Shown piece after piece: positions 44,901 through 54,734 of a DNA stretch of 64,000 nt. Each line of letters begins with the position of its first letter. Positions within the stretch are counted from its first letter, which is position 1. The notes below the pieces were generated by a model that saw nothing but the letters and a program-made list of their open reading frames with translations, was not told where the DNA came from and made no database searches. The DNA is taken from assembly GCF_048544455.1 (NCBI RefSeq), contig NC_133532.1, positions 20,834,948 through 20,898,947 of the forward strand, written 5' to 3'. Source of the stretch: Silene latifolia. Its lineage: Eukaryota > Streptophyta > Magnoliopsida > Caryophyllales > Caryophyllaceae. The position numbers and the translations under genes are program-made.

Positions 44901-46319
44901 AAATACCTCCATAATTCCTTACGCATCTCAAGTTTCTACTATCCACATCTTTCCTTTCAATCTATTCATTCTTATGTTCCTTAGCCTTACAACATCCCTT
45001 GCTCTCATTCACCTTTTTTTTTCCATTACTCAACACACAATCATATCACTCATCTCATCTCACAAAACATGCTCTATGCCTCGATTAGGCCTTACCAATA
45101 TTCCTTTTCTTTTCCACTATCTATCACAACCACATATAACTCATGTCCTACTCACCGAACGCTTACTGACGACAGGTGCCACTCCTTACACCATTAGATT
45201 GGGTAACTTACGCATTAGGACCAACACATACGTAAAACAATGCATAAGGAAGCAAAATAACACCTTTGAATTAAACATAATAGGCAATGAAGTCAAAAGA
45301 TAAGCATATGACCCAAAATAGGGGTCACTAGATCGAGTACAGGCCACTCGATCGAGTAAAAGACTTACTCGATCGAGTAGGTGAAGGTCAGAGGCACGTA
45401 AAACAAATTACCAGAGATACTCGATCGAGTAAGGGTTACTCAATCGAGTAACAAGAGGTGCACTCGATCGAGTGAGGGCCACTCGATCGAGTACCCTACG
45501 CATTTCTCAGCACTGTCCAATTTTCGTAAAACGGTCATATCTCATTCGTTTCTTGGTCACTTGGTGTGTGTGACCTATCGTTAGAATCGTAAAAGAACAA
45601 GCTATTAACTCTAATTGGAATAACATCAAAATCATTCATGCATCTTAAGTTATAACAGTTTAAAGAAAACTTCGGTGAAATCAGACGACATAACTATTTG
45701 ATTTTTACTTCCAAACAACTTAAACAACAACAAGGTAAACAAAAACAACTCAATACTCATAAAACCAGTATCCCTAACCACATGTTACTATCTTCAAAAG
45801 CTAAGCAAAAACATCCATCATGCACATACATCATTCAACTTACCAAGCATGTATTACCCGCATGTTTTTATTCTATAACTTTTCGTAAACAAAATCACAA
45901 ATATATAACATCAAGTCCCCTATTCACATGTTACTAGCATAACAACATTATAAAATCACTTCCATCATACAACATGCTTTATCATAAATCATATTATCAT
46001 ACAATGATTATTCATCTTTTTCCACCAATTCATCCATCATACCACATATTCATCCACCATATTCGTTCAACATATTCACCCAACACATCCATTAAACTTA
46101 TTCACCTAACATATTCATCCAATATAATCACCCAACATATGCATAAGAACAATAGTAAACACATAGCAATCCCGAATCATATCCCATGGTGACCGATTCA
46201 AAATTGTAGGGTGATTTCGCGACTTTAGGACGTCTCCCAAGTCTAGGAGCTACCCGGGTTCATTTTAGTTTGACTCCCTATGTTCATTAAGTTCATTGGT
46301 TACAGGTTTCAGGATCGTT
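41903..46319 (-). other. Non-coding interior of the gypsy-like element
   Basis: About 4.4 kb without any recognisable protein domain. The plus strand is strongly depleted in G: line 42421-42480 has 20 C and 2 G. Short plus-strand frames here (such as 44974-45303) are expected from this composition and are not called. At about 42231-42280 a second sequence resembling a polypurine tract plus LTR start (GGTGGTAGAA then TGTAACATTCCG on the minus strand) repeats the layout of the real 3' junction. 45328-45491 carries seven CTCGATCGAG-type palindromes. Confidence 0.75.
45328..45491. repeat. Internal array of seven CTCGATCGAG-type palindromes
   Basis: Starts at 45328, 45347, 45368, 45420, 45439, 45463 and 45482, spaced 19-24 bp within two groups. 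Two units have one change (CTAGATCGAG, CTCAATCGAG). The same palindrome forms the U3 array of this element's LTRs. Confidence 0.9.
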
Positions 46320-46331
46320 GCTCTGATACCA
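46320..46331 (-). other. PBS of the gypsy-like element (iMet type)
   Basis: TGGTATCAGAGC on the minus strand, three bases from the 5' LTR. Confidence 0.9.
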
Positions 46332-46334
46332 TTT

Positions 46335-47737
46335 TGTAACACCCCCATACTCCAAGTGCCTTACCAGGACCACTTAAGGCATGTAAGTGCTACTATCTCG
46401 ATTACCCGAGGTAATGATAATCAAATAGACCATAAAGAAACGTACTTTAATAATAATGTTTAAAGTGATACAACCCAAAACCGAAGCTGATAAAAGAAAA
46501 TACAAGGTCCTCAAATGTTAAACCAACTAGCTAACGAACAATGTTCAACACCGCGGAAGACTCTAAGACTGCATCGTGGTGACTCATCCCAGCTATCCCA
46601 TGCGCATCAATCATACCTGCTCAATAACTGCTCACCACCCCCAAATGGATCACCACAGTTTTAAACATTTAAACGGGGTCAGTACTAATTACATAAAACA
46701 AAGCCACAATGAAACAAGAACACGAACAACTCAAACAACTCAACAAACTCCAGTCTCCATTTTCAATCACCTCATATCTGACTACACACTAAAGTGTGTA
46801 GTCCTGCCAGAGTACCCATCGCAACAAGTACTCCACACCGCCAGTGGGGGACCGTAGCCATACCCACCAAATCCCCGCTCATCTCCATTGAGCGATAAAT
46901 CCAAGTTTCCTTAATGTGCACATCCCCTCCTGTGGCGGGTTCCACAGAGGGCGAACCAAGGGCGTGAAGCCACTCCCGCAAGTGACTCCACTCAGCCAGG
47001 GACGCACCCCGAAGATCACAGACAGTTATACAATAATAATTACACTACACTACCAACAATCACCAAATCAGAATCCCCAATACGCTATACAACAACAACA
47101 GCAATTACCAACCACACTTATGTAATCAATACTGAGTAGGGAAAACCCTACCTGAAATGCAAACATCACAGACGGTCTTAGCAGCTAATCAAAATCCTTC
47201 CTCAACGAAACCTCCTCCTATAATATGCATGCATACAATTACTACCATAACCACATGAATCACCCAAACCCCCCAAATCTACCCAATTAGGGTTTTAACC
47301 AAGCTCAAATAAATAACATAAAAACTATACAAGGATCTTACCCTCGACACGATGAACTCAACGGCGTAAAGAACACGACAATCCGACCACCTTAGCCTTT
47401 GGGATTTGCTAACAACGCGAAGAAGGAGAACAACGTAACTCTTTTTCTCTCTTGAAAGGTTTTAGAAAAGTGAAAACTGATTAAGAAAGGTGACGGAAAT
47501 CCTTTTATACTAATCACGCGTTATTAACAAAACCCGGCTAAAATAACCCGTGTGACCAACTTTCTCGATCAAGTAAATAACTTACTCGATCGAGTGACCC
47601 TTACTCGATCGAGTGCCACACTTACTCGATCGAGTACCCATCAAACAGAACACTGTTTCGTATAAAAATATACTTACTCGACAGAGTAAGCTCCACTCGA
47701 TAGAGTACCCAAAGACTCATAAAACCGTAGTATTACA
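46335..47737 (-). repeat. 5' LTR of the gypsy-like element
   Basis: Uninterrupted 1403 bp LTR. CTCGATCGAG-type units start at 47564, 47585, 47604 and 47625, 55-135 bp upstream of the TATA box. A GC-rich stretch (46775-47010) contains the hairpin GACTACACAC-TAAA-GTGTGTAGTC and GGCGGGTTCCACAGAGGG-like arms, conserved in the 3' LTR. It also preserves the empty Sirevirus target (GGATCTTACCC near 47335). Confidence 0.92.
47501..47509 (-). promoter_or_regulatory. TATA box of the gypsy-like LTR
   Basis: TATAAAAGG on the minus strand. The surrounding TTTATACTAATCACG (plus strand, 47504-47518) is identical to the Tat LTR at 5040-5054. Confidence 0.6.
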
Positions 47738-47742
47738 AATTT

Positions 47743-48388
47743 ACTCTTAAATTCCTTCCCAAAAGAGATAGTGCTATTAGAGTTGGTGGACATTTCGTTA
47801 TGGGATATGGGGTTGAACCCTCATAATCATCCCCTCAAAACAAGAATCGTCATCTTAACTCGAACCTTGACTTCCATAGAGAACTCAGAACTCCCCACAC
47901 TCTGCGGGGCCAACCGATTTTCTAGGCACCCCAAACATCAACCTAGAAAATAGTTATGGGTGATGTGTAGTAAGGAGATGTATTATGACGTAACATTAGA
48001 CACAAAAATAGGATTTGAAATGCATTCTTCAGACCGAGTAATTTTTACTTGTTGAATACCATCAATATCAACAACATTTTTCTTTCGGAGTACTGGGTTT
48101 CTAAAATTGTAAATAAAACAAATTGAAAGATTATATATATAGAGTGGGTATTCGGTGAGTCTAATATCTTAGATGAATCCGTCCCATGAATAAGAACCAT
48201 TGGATCAAAAGATCCAACAACTCTCATTGAGCCATGTCGTCACGAATAATTTGTCATACCAATAAAAGCAAAGTTGCAAGTCATCCAAGTCTCATAATAA
48301 TCATAATTTTTCCTCTCTAAAAACCTACCCTCTCCCTCTCTAAACATTAGTTAAAGAAAGAAATACAACGTTCGTCAAATCTTTCAAC

Positions 48389-48390
<2 letters not shown>
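47743..48390. other. Spacer between two retrotransposons
   Basis: No gene recognised. 47738-47742 is the TSD AATTT of the element to the left. Confidence 0.4.

Positions 48391-48433
<43 letters not shown>
48391..48433. repeat. (CT)n microsatellite, 43 bp
   Basis: Uninterrupted CT dinucleotides, about 40 bp left of the last recognisable integrase codons of the decayed Tat element. Confidence 0.95.
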
Positions 48434-48436
<3 letters not shown>

Positions 48437-48459
48437 CAAATAAAAAAAACCTCCCAAAA

Positions 48460-51400
48460 AACCGATATCTTCAATAAGTTTCACCTTTTTGTTGAATGCC
48501 CGTCGTATACGGCGTTGGTATAGCTGGACGTTGTGCAAGGCGCTGAGTCACCGTTTGTCTAGAAGCGTGAGCTATTCGAACCTCCGAAGGGTCCATTCCG
48601 CCTCAGGAACTTGACTCTCCAGTAGGATGCGTAGGGATGGGAGTTTGCTCGGCCAATCGCGGTAATTAGCTTGCATCTTCTTGATGATGGTGACAAAAGT
48701 TTTGTTTGCTGCCTCTACCGCTCCGTTGGTTTGGGGGTGATAGGAGGATGATCGATGTCGCTTGATTTTGTATTTATCCTGCAAGGCTTATGTTTCCGCT
48801 CGAAAGTGAGAGCCTTGGTCGCTAATGATCTCATGGGGTACCCCATATCTGCAGATGATGTTGTCCTGGATGAACTTGGCCACTTGTTTGGCGGTCAAGA
48901 CTGCATAGGACTACGCTTCCACCCTTTTGGTGAAGTAGTCGATGACGACGGGGACGAAGCAATGCCCTTTGGTGCCTATCGGGTTGACTTTCCCGATGAT
49001 GTCGATGCCCCAGGTCGAGAAAGGCCAGGGTGATGTCATAGTGTATAAAAGGGATGGTGGTATGTGTTGTATGTTGGCGAAGATTTGGCAATTGTGGCAA
49101 TGTTTGACGTAGTTTCTGCAATCGGCTTCCATGGTGGTCCAGTAGTAGCGTAACCGCATGATTTTTCAGGTCAGCATCATTGCGTTCATATGAGGGCCGC
49201 ATTATCCGGCATGGACCTCTCCCATGACTTTTTTGGCTTTGTGATGGTCAATGCAAAGGAGAAGAATCCCTTGGGTTGTTCTTTTGTATAGTTGTTCTTG
49301 GTTTATCACGAATTGTGATGCAAGTAAATGGATGGCTCTTTGTCCTCTTGTATCAGAGTTCGGAGGGAATTCGTTTTTATTTTTGTAGTTGAGGATGGCT
49401 TGGTACCAAGGTTTGGCATGGTTTTCCTCGTCGCTGTTGATGGCGCAGATGTGAGCGGGCTCGCTCCTTCTCTCGACACATAAGGGCATTGATGTTTTGT
49501 CGTCAGGTATGTTGACGAGCACGACAAGTTTTGCCAGGGCATCAACAAATTGATTTTCCCCTCGTGGTAAGTGGAAGTAGTTGACTTGGTCGAAGAACTC
49601 GGCTTCTTGATTGATTTTTGCCTGGTAGGGTGTTAAGCTGTCGCTTTGGATTTTCCATGATCCGGACACCCGATTGATGATGAGTGAGGAATCACCGTGG
49701 ATCCTCAGTCTCTTGATGCCAAGTGTTATGGCTGCTTTTAGACCGATGAGGCATGCTTCATATTCGGCGACATTGTTGGTGACGGCGAAGTCCAGTTTGA
49801 CTGAGATTGGAACATGTTGTCCCTCTGGTGATATTAGAAGTATCCCTACCCCGAAGTCTCTAAGGTTTGATGCACCATTGAAGTATAGGTCCCATGCGTT
49901 AGTGTCGGCACAAAGGATGTCTTCGTCAGGAAGTGACCATGTATCGGTCGTTGGATCCTCGTTGACAGAGTTTTCAGCCAGGAAATCGGCGACTACCCTT
50001 CCCTTTATAACCTTGAGGGGTACGAATTTGAGGTCAAATTCAGATAGCATGAGTGTCCATCTAGACAGCCTTCCATTTAGTATGGGTTTTTCGAAGATAT
50101 ATTTGGCCGGGTCCATCTTGGAGTAGATGTGAACCATGTAGCTGAGCATGTAGTGTCGCAGCTTCTTTGTTAACCATACTAGGGCAAGGCATGTCTTTTC
50201 CAGTTGGGTGTATCTTGTCTCATACTCGATGAACTTTTTGCTGATGTAGTAGATAGCTCGTTCTTCGCCGTCGACTGTTTGTGCTAACATTGCTCCCATG
50301 GCTGTGTCGGTGACAGTTAGGTATAGGGATAAGGGAATTCCTTGTTGAGGTGACAAGAGGACAGGAGGTTTGGATAGGATTTCCTTCAAACTGTCGAAGG
50401 CCTTTTGACAGTCGTTGTCCTAATCGGTGTGATCAGAGGCGCGAAGCTTCTTGAAAATTGGTTCACAAATCATGGTGAGTTTAGCTATGAAGCGGCTGAT
50501 GTATTGAACTTGACCGAGAAATCCCCGAATCTCGTTCTTGTTCTTAGACTGAGGCATTTGTTGAAGGGCTTTGAGTTTGGCTATGAAGCAGCTGATGTAT
50601 TGAACTTGAACGTGTCCCAGGAGCTTTCCCGAGGTGACTCCGAATGTGCATTTATGAGGATTCAGTCTCATGTTGTATTTCCGCAAACGAGCGAAGAACT
50701 TCCGGAGGGCGCTAATGTGGTCATCCCGCTCTTTGGATTTGACGATCATGTCATCGACATATACCTCTACCTCCCTGCGCATCATATCATGTAGGAGAGT
50801 GGTAGCGTTTCTTTGATAAGTTGCTCCGGCGTTGATTAGACCGAAGGGCATGACGGTGTAGCAGTATGTACCCCATTATCTAGTGAATGTAGTTTTGTGC
50901 ATGTCTTCCTCAGCCATTTTGATCTGGTTGTACCCAGCATACCCATCCATGAATGATAGGAGGGCGTGCTCGGCGGTATTGTCCACCAGGATGTCAACAT
51001 GTGGCAGAGGGAAGTCGTCTTTTGGACATGATTTGTTTAGATCCTCGAAGTCGACGCAAACCCGAATTCTCCTGTCTTTCTTGGGTACATGAACTATGTT
51101 GGCCACCCAGTCAGATTATTCGGACACTTTGATGAACCCGGCTTTGAACTGCTTGTCTACCTCTTCCTTGATTTCCAGAGCCCATTCGGGGCGCATTCGG
51201 TGCAACTTTCACTTCACGGGTTTAGCTCCGGGTTTGATGGGTATCATGTGTTCTGCAATCTCCTTGTCGATCCCAGGCATGTCTTTGTAGGACCAGGCGA
51301 ATACGTCCTTGTATTCATGTAGGAGGTCGATGAACTGTTGTCTTTCTGAGGGGTCAAGGGTGGTCCCTATCCTAAGTTCTTGAGGTGTGTCGTCGGTTCC

Positions 51401-52897
51401 TACGTTAATAGGTTCATTCTCCTCAATGATGGGGGTTATATTTTCTCATTTGTCAAGTTCTTTGGCTAGGTGAGGTGGCTAGTCACTCAAGTCAAGATCC
51501 TCATATTCGTTCAGAATTGCATTGCAGTTAAATTGAGACGAGTCATAAGCAAACTTAGCGTTCATTAAGTCGACTTGAGCGAAAAGGTTGGATAGGACAG
51601 ACATCTCATGGGCAGTCAGAGGTGATACAATAAAGGAGGTGGCCCTTGGAACAAGCTCCAGGTTGCTACCTTCCATGAGAGTATGAATGACCCTAGTTGT
51701 CTCGGCCTCTGAAGCAGCCACAATTTTGTGATAAAATAGTGGAAAAGGGACCTTGACTGGGACATCAGGAGTGCTAGGTTCTAAGACGGACTCTGACCCC
51801 GACTAAGACTCCGACTCTTCTTCACTTCCCTCTTTGAACATAAGGTCTTCTCCAGTTGTAATCTTGAGAATGCGGCCTTGGCGTTCGGTCCACTTGACAG
51901 TCTTCCTCCAGCCTTGTGTAGCTTTCTATGGGTCAGTATCAGAGATTAAGGCGGTGGGATCGAACTGGTTATCCTTCAAAGCCGAGGTGCTTGATGTTGT
52001 TTTCTCCGAAGAAGAGGCTGAGGGCTTGTCCGTCAAGGCATGGGGTCGACTCAGATTTTGTTGACACTGCTTTGGTGTTGTCGGGGTTGAAGTAGCAGTC
52101 TTAAAAGACTTCTACACCCGCGCGCTTGACCTTGGCTACGGAATCATAGATCGGCTCAGGAAAGCCGTGGTAGAGCTCGGATTCTCCCTCGGGGACGAAG
52201 TATCTATTGAGAGTCAAATGATAGGGACGGAGGATGACTCCGTGCTTTTGGGCTTCCGTATTAGGCGGTTCATCTCCTGTATGTCCTCATAGGTAGGATC
52301 ATAGCCTAGCCCGAAGGGGATGTTGGGGACCTTAGCCTGTTTTAAGGGAGGCAAGGTGCTCTTCAGCGGATTGAGGGGTAGACCCGGGAAATAACCCTGG
52401 CGTATCAGAATGCGGTTGACTGTGAGGTTGGAGGACGGGTCACAATCAAAAGGCGCTGATTCATCGGTTAGGGCATTCACAGCTTGGAATCCCCACATTT
52501 CGCTGTCGTCCTCCTCAATGACTTGGGAGGTTATTACCTTTTTCATGATAGACTTGATCGGGGAAGCGGGGATTGTGATCGTCTTCCCGTTGAAAGGGAC
52601 CCTGATTTTCTGATGAATTGTTGAAGTGACGACTTTGACGACGTGAATCCAGGGGCATCCCAGAAGCATGTTAAGAGAGGCGCCGATGTCGACCACCTGA
52701 AAGCTGGCTTGTCTTTCCAAGGTTCCAGTTGCAATGGTCAAGGTGATAAGCCCCGCAACCTTACGACGAGTGCCGTCATAGGCGCGTACTCCTTGATTGG
52801 TTGGGACCAAATCAGTTTCTTTGATACCAAGTTTATGCGCCGTCTTGAGGGGAATGACATTAATCGTAGACCCGTCATCCACTAGGACCATATGCAC
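48460..52897 (-). pseudogene. Tat pol remnants: protease, RT, RNase H, aRNase H, integrase
   Basis: From right to left: protease (52214-52897, VDDGSTINVI); a degraded linker (51480-52213); RT (50420-51106, with VPKKDRRIRVCVDFEDLN and YVDDMIVKS); RNase H (from 50389); an extra RNase H (about 49500-49900, YFNGAS, EYEACL, GDSSLI, VDALA). Integrase (48470-49180) has HCHNCQ, Asp in GIDIIG, Asp in ISDQGSHF and Glu in GAVEAANK; its last codons reach about 48470 after stops near 48571 and 48545. In the extra RNase H the first catalytic Asp of YFDGAS is Asn. In RT, sequence at 50570-50612 is a misplaced copy of 50472-50516. Confidence 0.87.
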
Positions 52898-52937
52898 ATT
52901 CTTTTTGAGGCATTATACGGTAATGTACAGGGCATGG

Positions 52938-54734
52938 TTATGGGAATAGAGGGATATCTTCATCAGAGAAGATGACAGGGTTGCTCAGGTCGGGGACATC
53001 CCTTGTCATGCGTGTCACCACTTCTTCTGGAAAGGAGGTAGAGGGAACTGTCAACTTTCCTAAGGCTTGTAGCAAAGCTTGCCGATGCTCGAAGGATGTA
53101 GCAATCAGTTGCCAAATGGAAATTTTGGCCTTTGCTTTTTGTAGTTGTTTAAGGATCGAGTTTTCGGGAACCTTGGGTTGGGTGTCCACGTCTGGGACAA
53201 CTTGGTCATTAGTTAAGACGACTGTTGAATTGTTTGGGTTTTGGTAGGGGCGTTCGGACCGGGTAAGATGACCGATCTCTTTCGCTTGTCTGCCCTTTCC
53301 CGAAACCATGTAGACATCCTATGCGTCGTCTCTCCAGATACCGTTGATTTCGGGATCTCGAGGATACCTTGGAGGGGTATTCCTCGATGGATAAATTTTG
53401 TGAGGGAAGTTTTTGTGAGGTTGACTATTGTGGGGTTGATTATGGTGGGGTGCATGCCAGAATGGTCGCGGGAGCAATCCTTCCTGGTAAGGGTATTTTT
53501 GGGCGTTTGGAGGACCCTCCCTCGGGCGCGGTGTTGGTGTTGGTGTTGGTGGGTTGAAAATCAACCAGTGGTTAGCATCCTCAAGTCAGGTAATCCTCTC
53601 CTAGAGATTGGCTTGGGCTTCCTCAACCTGTTGGAACAAGGTGAGCATGGTTGCGGCGCTGAATACGAATATCCCGTCAGGGGTATCCTTCTTCAATGCA
53701 TTCACCTCATCATCAATTGGCAGGATGAGGTGCGAGCAATCCAAGGTTGGCTCGTCGTCAGAGATAACATGGATTCCTAAGGGGTTTGTCTTGTTGTTTG
53801 GTTTTGTTGGTGGAGGTAGAGTTAGCTCTCCTTTCTCGATCATATCTTGGATGATGTGTTTTAGCTTAAAGCAGGCTTCCGTGTCATGACCTTTTTCCCT
53901 GGTGATACTGGCAATAGGCATTGGGATTCCAGAAATGGGTTTTCCTAGCCTGAGATGGGTCCGGAGTGGGCCTAATTGGTTGTAGTTTCCCTTGGTCCAT
54001 GAGTCTTTTTAGGGCACTAGCATAGGTGGACCCCAAGTTGGTGAATACCCTTTGAGGATGCTTGGTTTTCTTTGTGGTTGGTTCGAGGAGGTTGACCTCG
54101 TTAATTTTGTATGTCTGACCATAGGGGCAAGATCCGGTTGAGGTAGATCCTTGATAGCCTCTACCAGTGGTTTTGGCCAGGACACCCTTGCGGAGGTCGT
54201 CTTCAATGCGGGTCCCAAGGATTTTTAGGTCCTGGAACGTTTTGATGTTTTGGTATCTCAGCAAGTTGGCATAAACCGGGTGGAGGTTGTTGACAAATTT
54301 CTCCACCAGAGTTGATTCACTCGGCTTACTGACTAATTGAGTGCTTACCCTCCTCCAACGGGTTAGGAATTCTGTGAACCCTTCCTTATCATTCTAAATC
54401 AGGACCTCAAGAGTGCGGGTGTTAACTTGAATTTCGACATTATCGGCATACTGCTTAGCAAATTCAACAGCAACTTCGTCCCATGTAGTAAGGTTCTTCG
54501 GGTCGAGGGAATAGTACCACTGGCGAGGAATCGGTTCCAGGGATGATGGAAAGATCCGGGTGAAGAGTTCCTGTTTGACCCCCTTTATGGCCATGTAATA
54601 TTTGAAGGCCCGAATGTGATTGAGTAGGTCCTCCATTCCCTTGAACTTGGGTACATCAGTCAAGGTAAGGTTGTCGTGTAATTGGTCCCCAACGAGTTCG
54701 AATCTTCGGTTGTTCTCAAGGTGGATGTTGTTAC
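52938..54734 (-). pseudogene. Tat gag remnants
   Basis: Frames 54394-54663, 53884-54306, 53601-53921 and 52938-53309 align in order with the gag at 168-2381 (TDVPKFKG, RIFPSSLEPIPRQWYYSL, YANLLRYQNIKTF, CQYHQ/GHDTEACFKLKH). A TAG at about 54394 stands where the other copy has Gln. One frameshift splits the zinc-knuckle region near 53905. The N terminus is missing because the Athila-like element abuts at about 54735. Confidence 0.87.

Larger units (their letters stand above)
28787..47737 (-). mobile_element. Large non-coding gypsy-like LTR element (Tekay/Del-like LTRs), with nested copia
   Basis: LTRs are 46335-47737 (5', 1403 bp) and 28787-29792 + 41504-41902 (3', 1405 bp once the nested element and one GATCT are removed). 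The TSD is AATTT (28782-28786 and 47738-47742). On the minus strand the LTR runs TGTAATAC...GTGTTACA. The PBS is iMet type (46320-46331). A polypurine tract AAGGAGGGAAGAC (41903-41915) touches the 3' LTR. The LTR ends and the GGACGAAGTTCC sequence next to the tract recall Tekay/Del chromoviruses. The 4.4 kb interior has no recognisable gag or pol, so it is a LARD-like non-autonomous element. LTRs differ by about 3-4% by eye. Confidence 0.9.
48460..54734 (-). mobile_element. Decayed Tat-lineage gypsy element, no LTRs left
   Basis: Gag to integrase in the standard order on the minus strand, related to the element at 1-5618. The 5' end is cut inside gag by the Athila-like element at 54735. The 3' end is lost past integrase near 48470. 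Stops and frameshifts are scattered throughout. It contributes gag, protease, RT, RNase H, an additional archaeal-type RNase H and integrase remnants, the set typical of Tat. Confidence 0.88.

Noticed and set aside
44974..45303. 109-codon open frame on the plus strand
   Set aside because: Lies in the G-poor interior of the gypsy-like element where stop-poor frames arise from composition; no recognisable domain and opposite to the element's strand.
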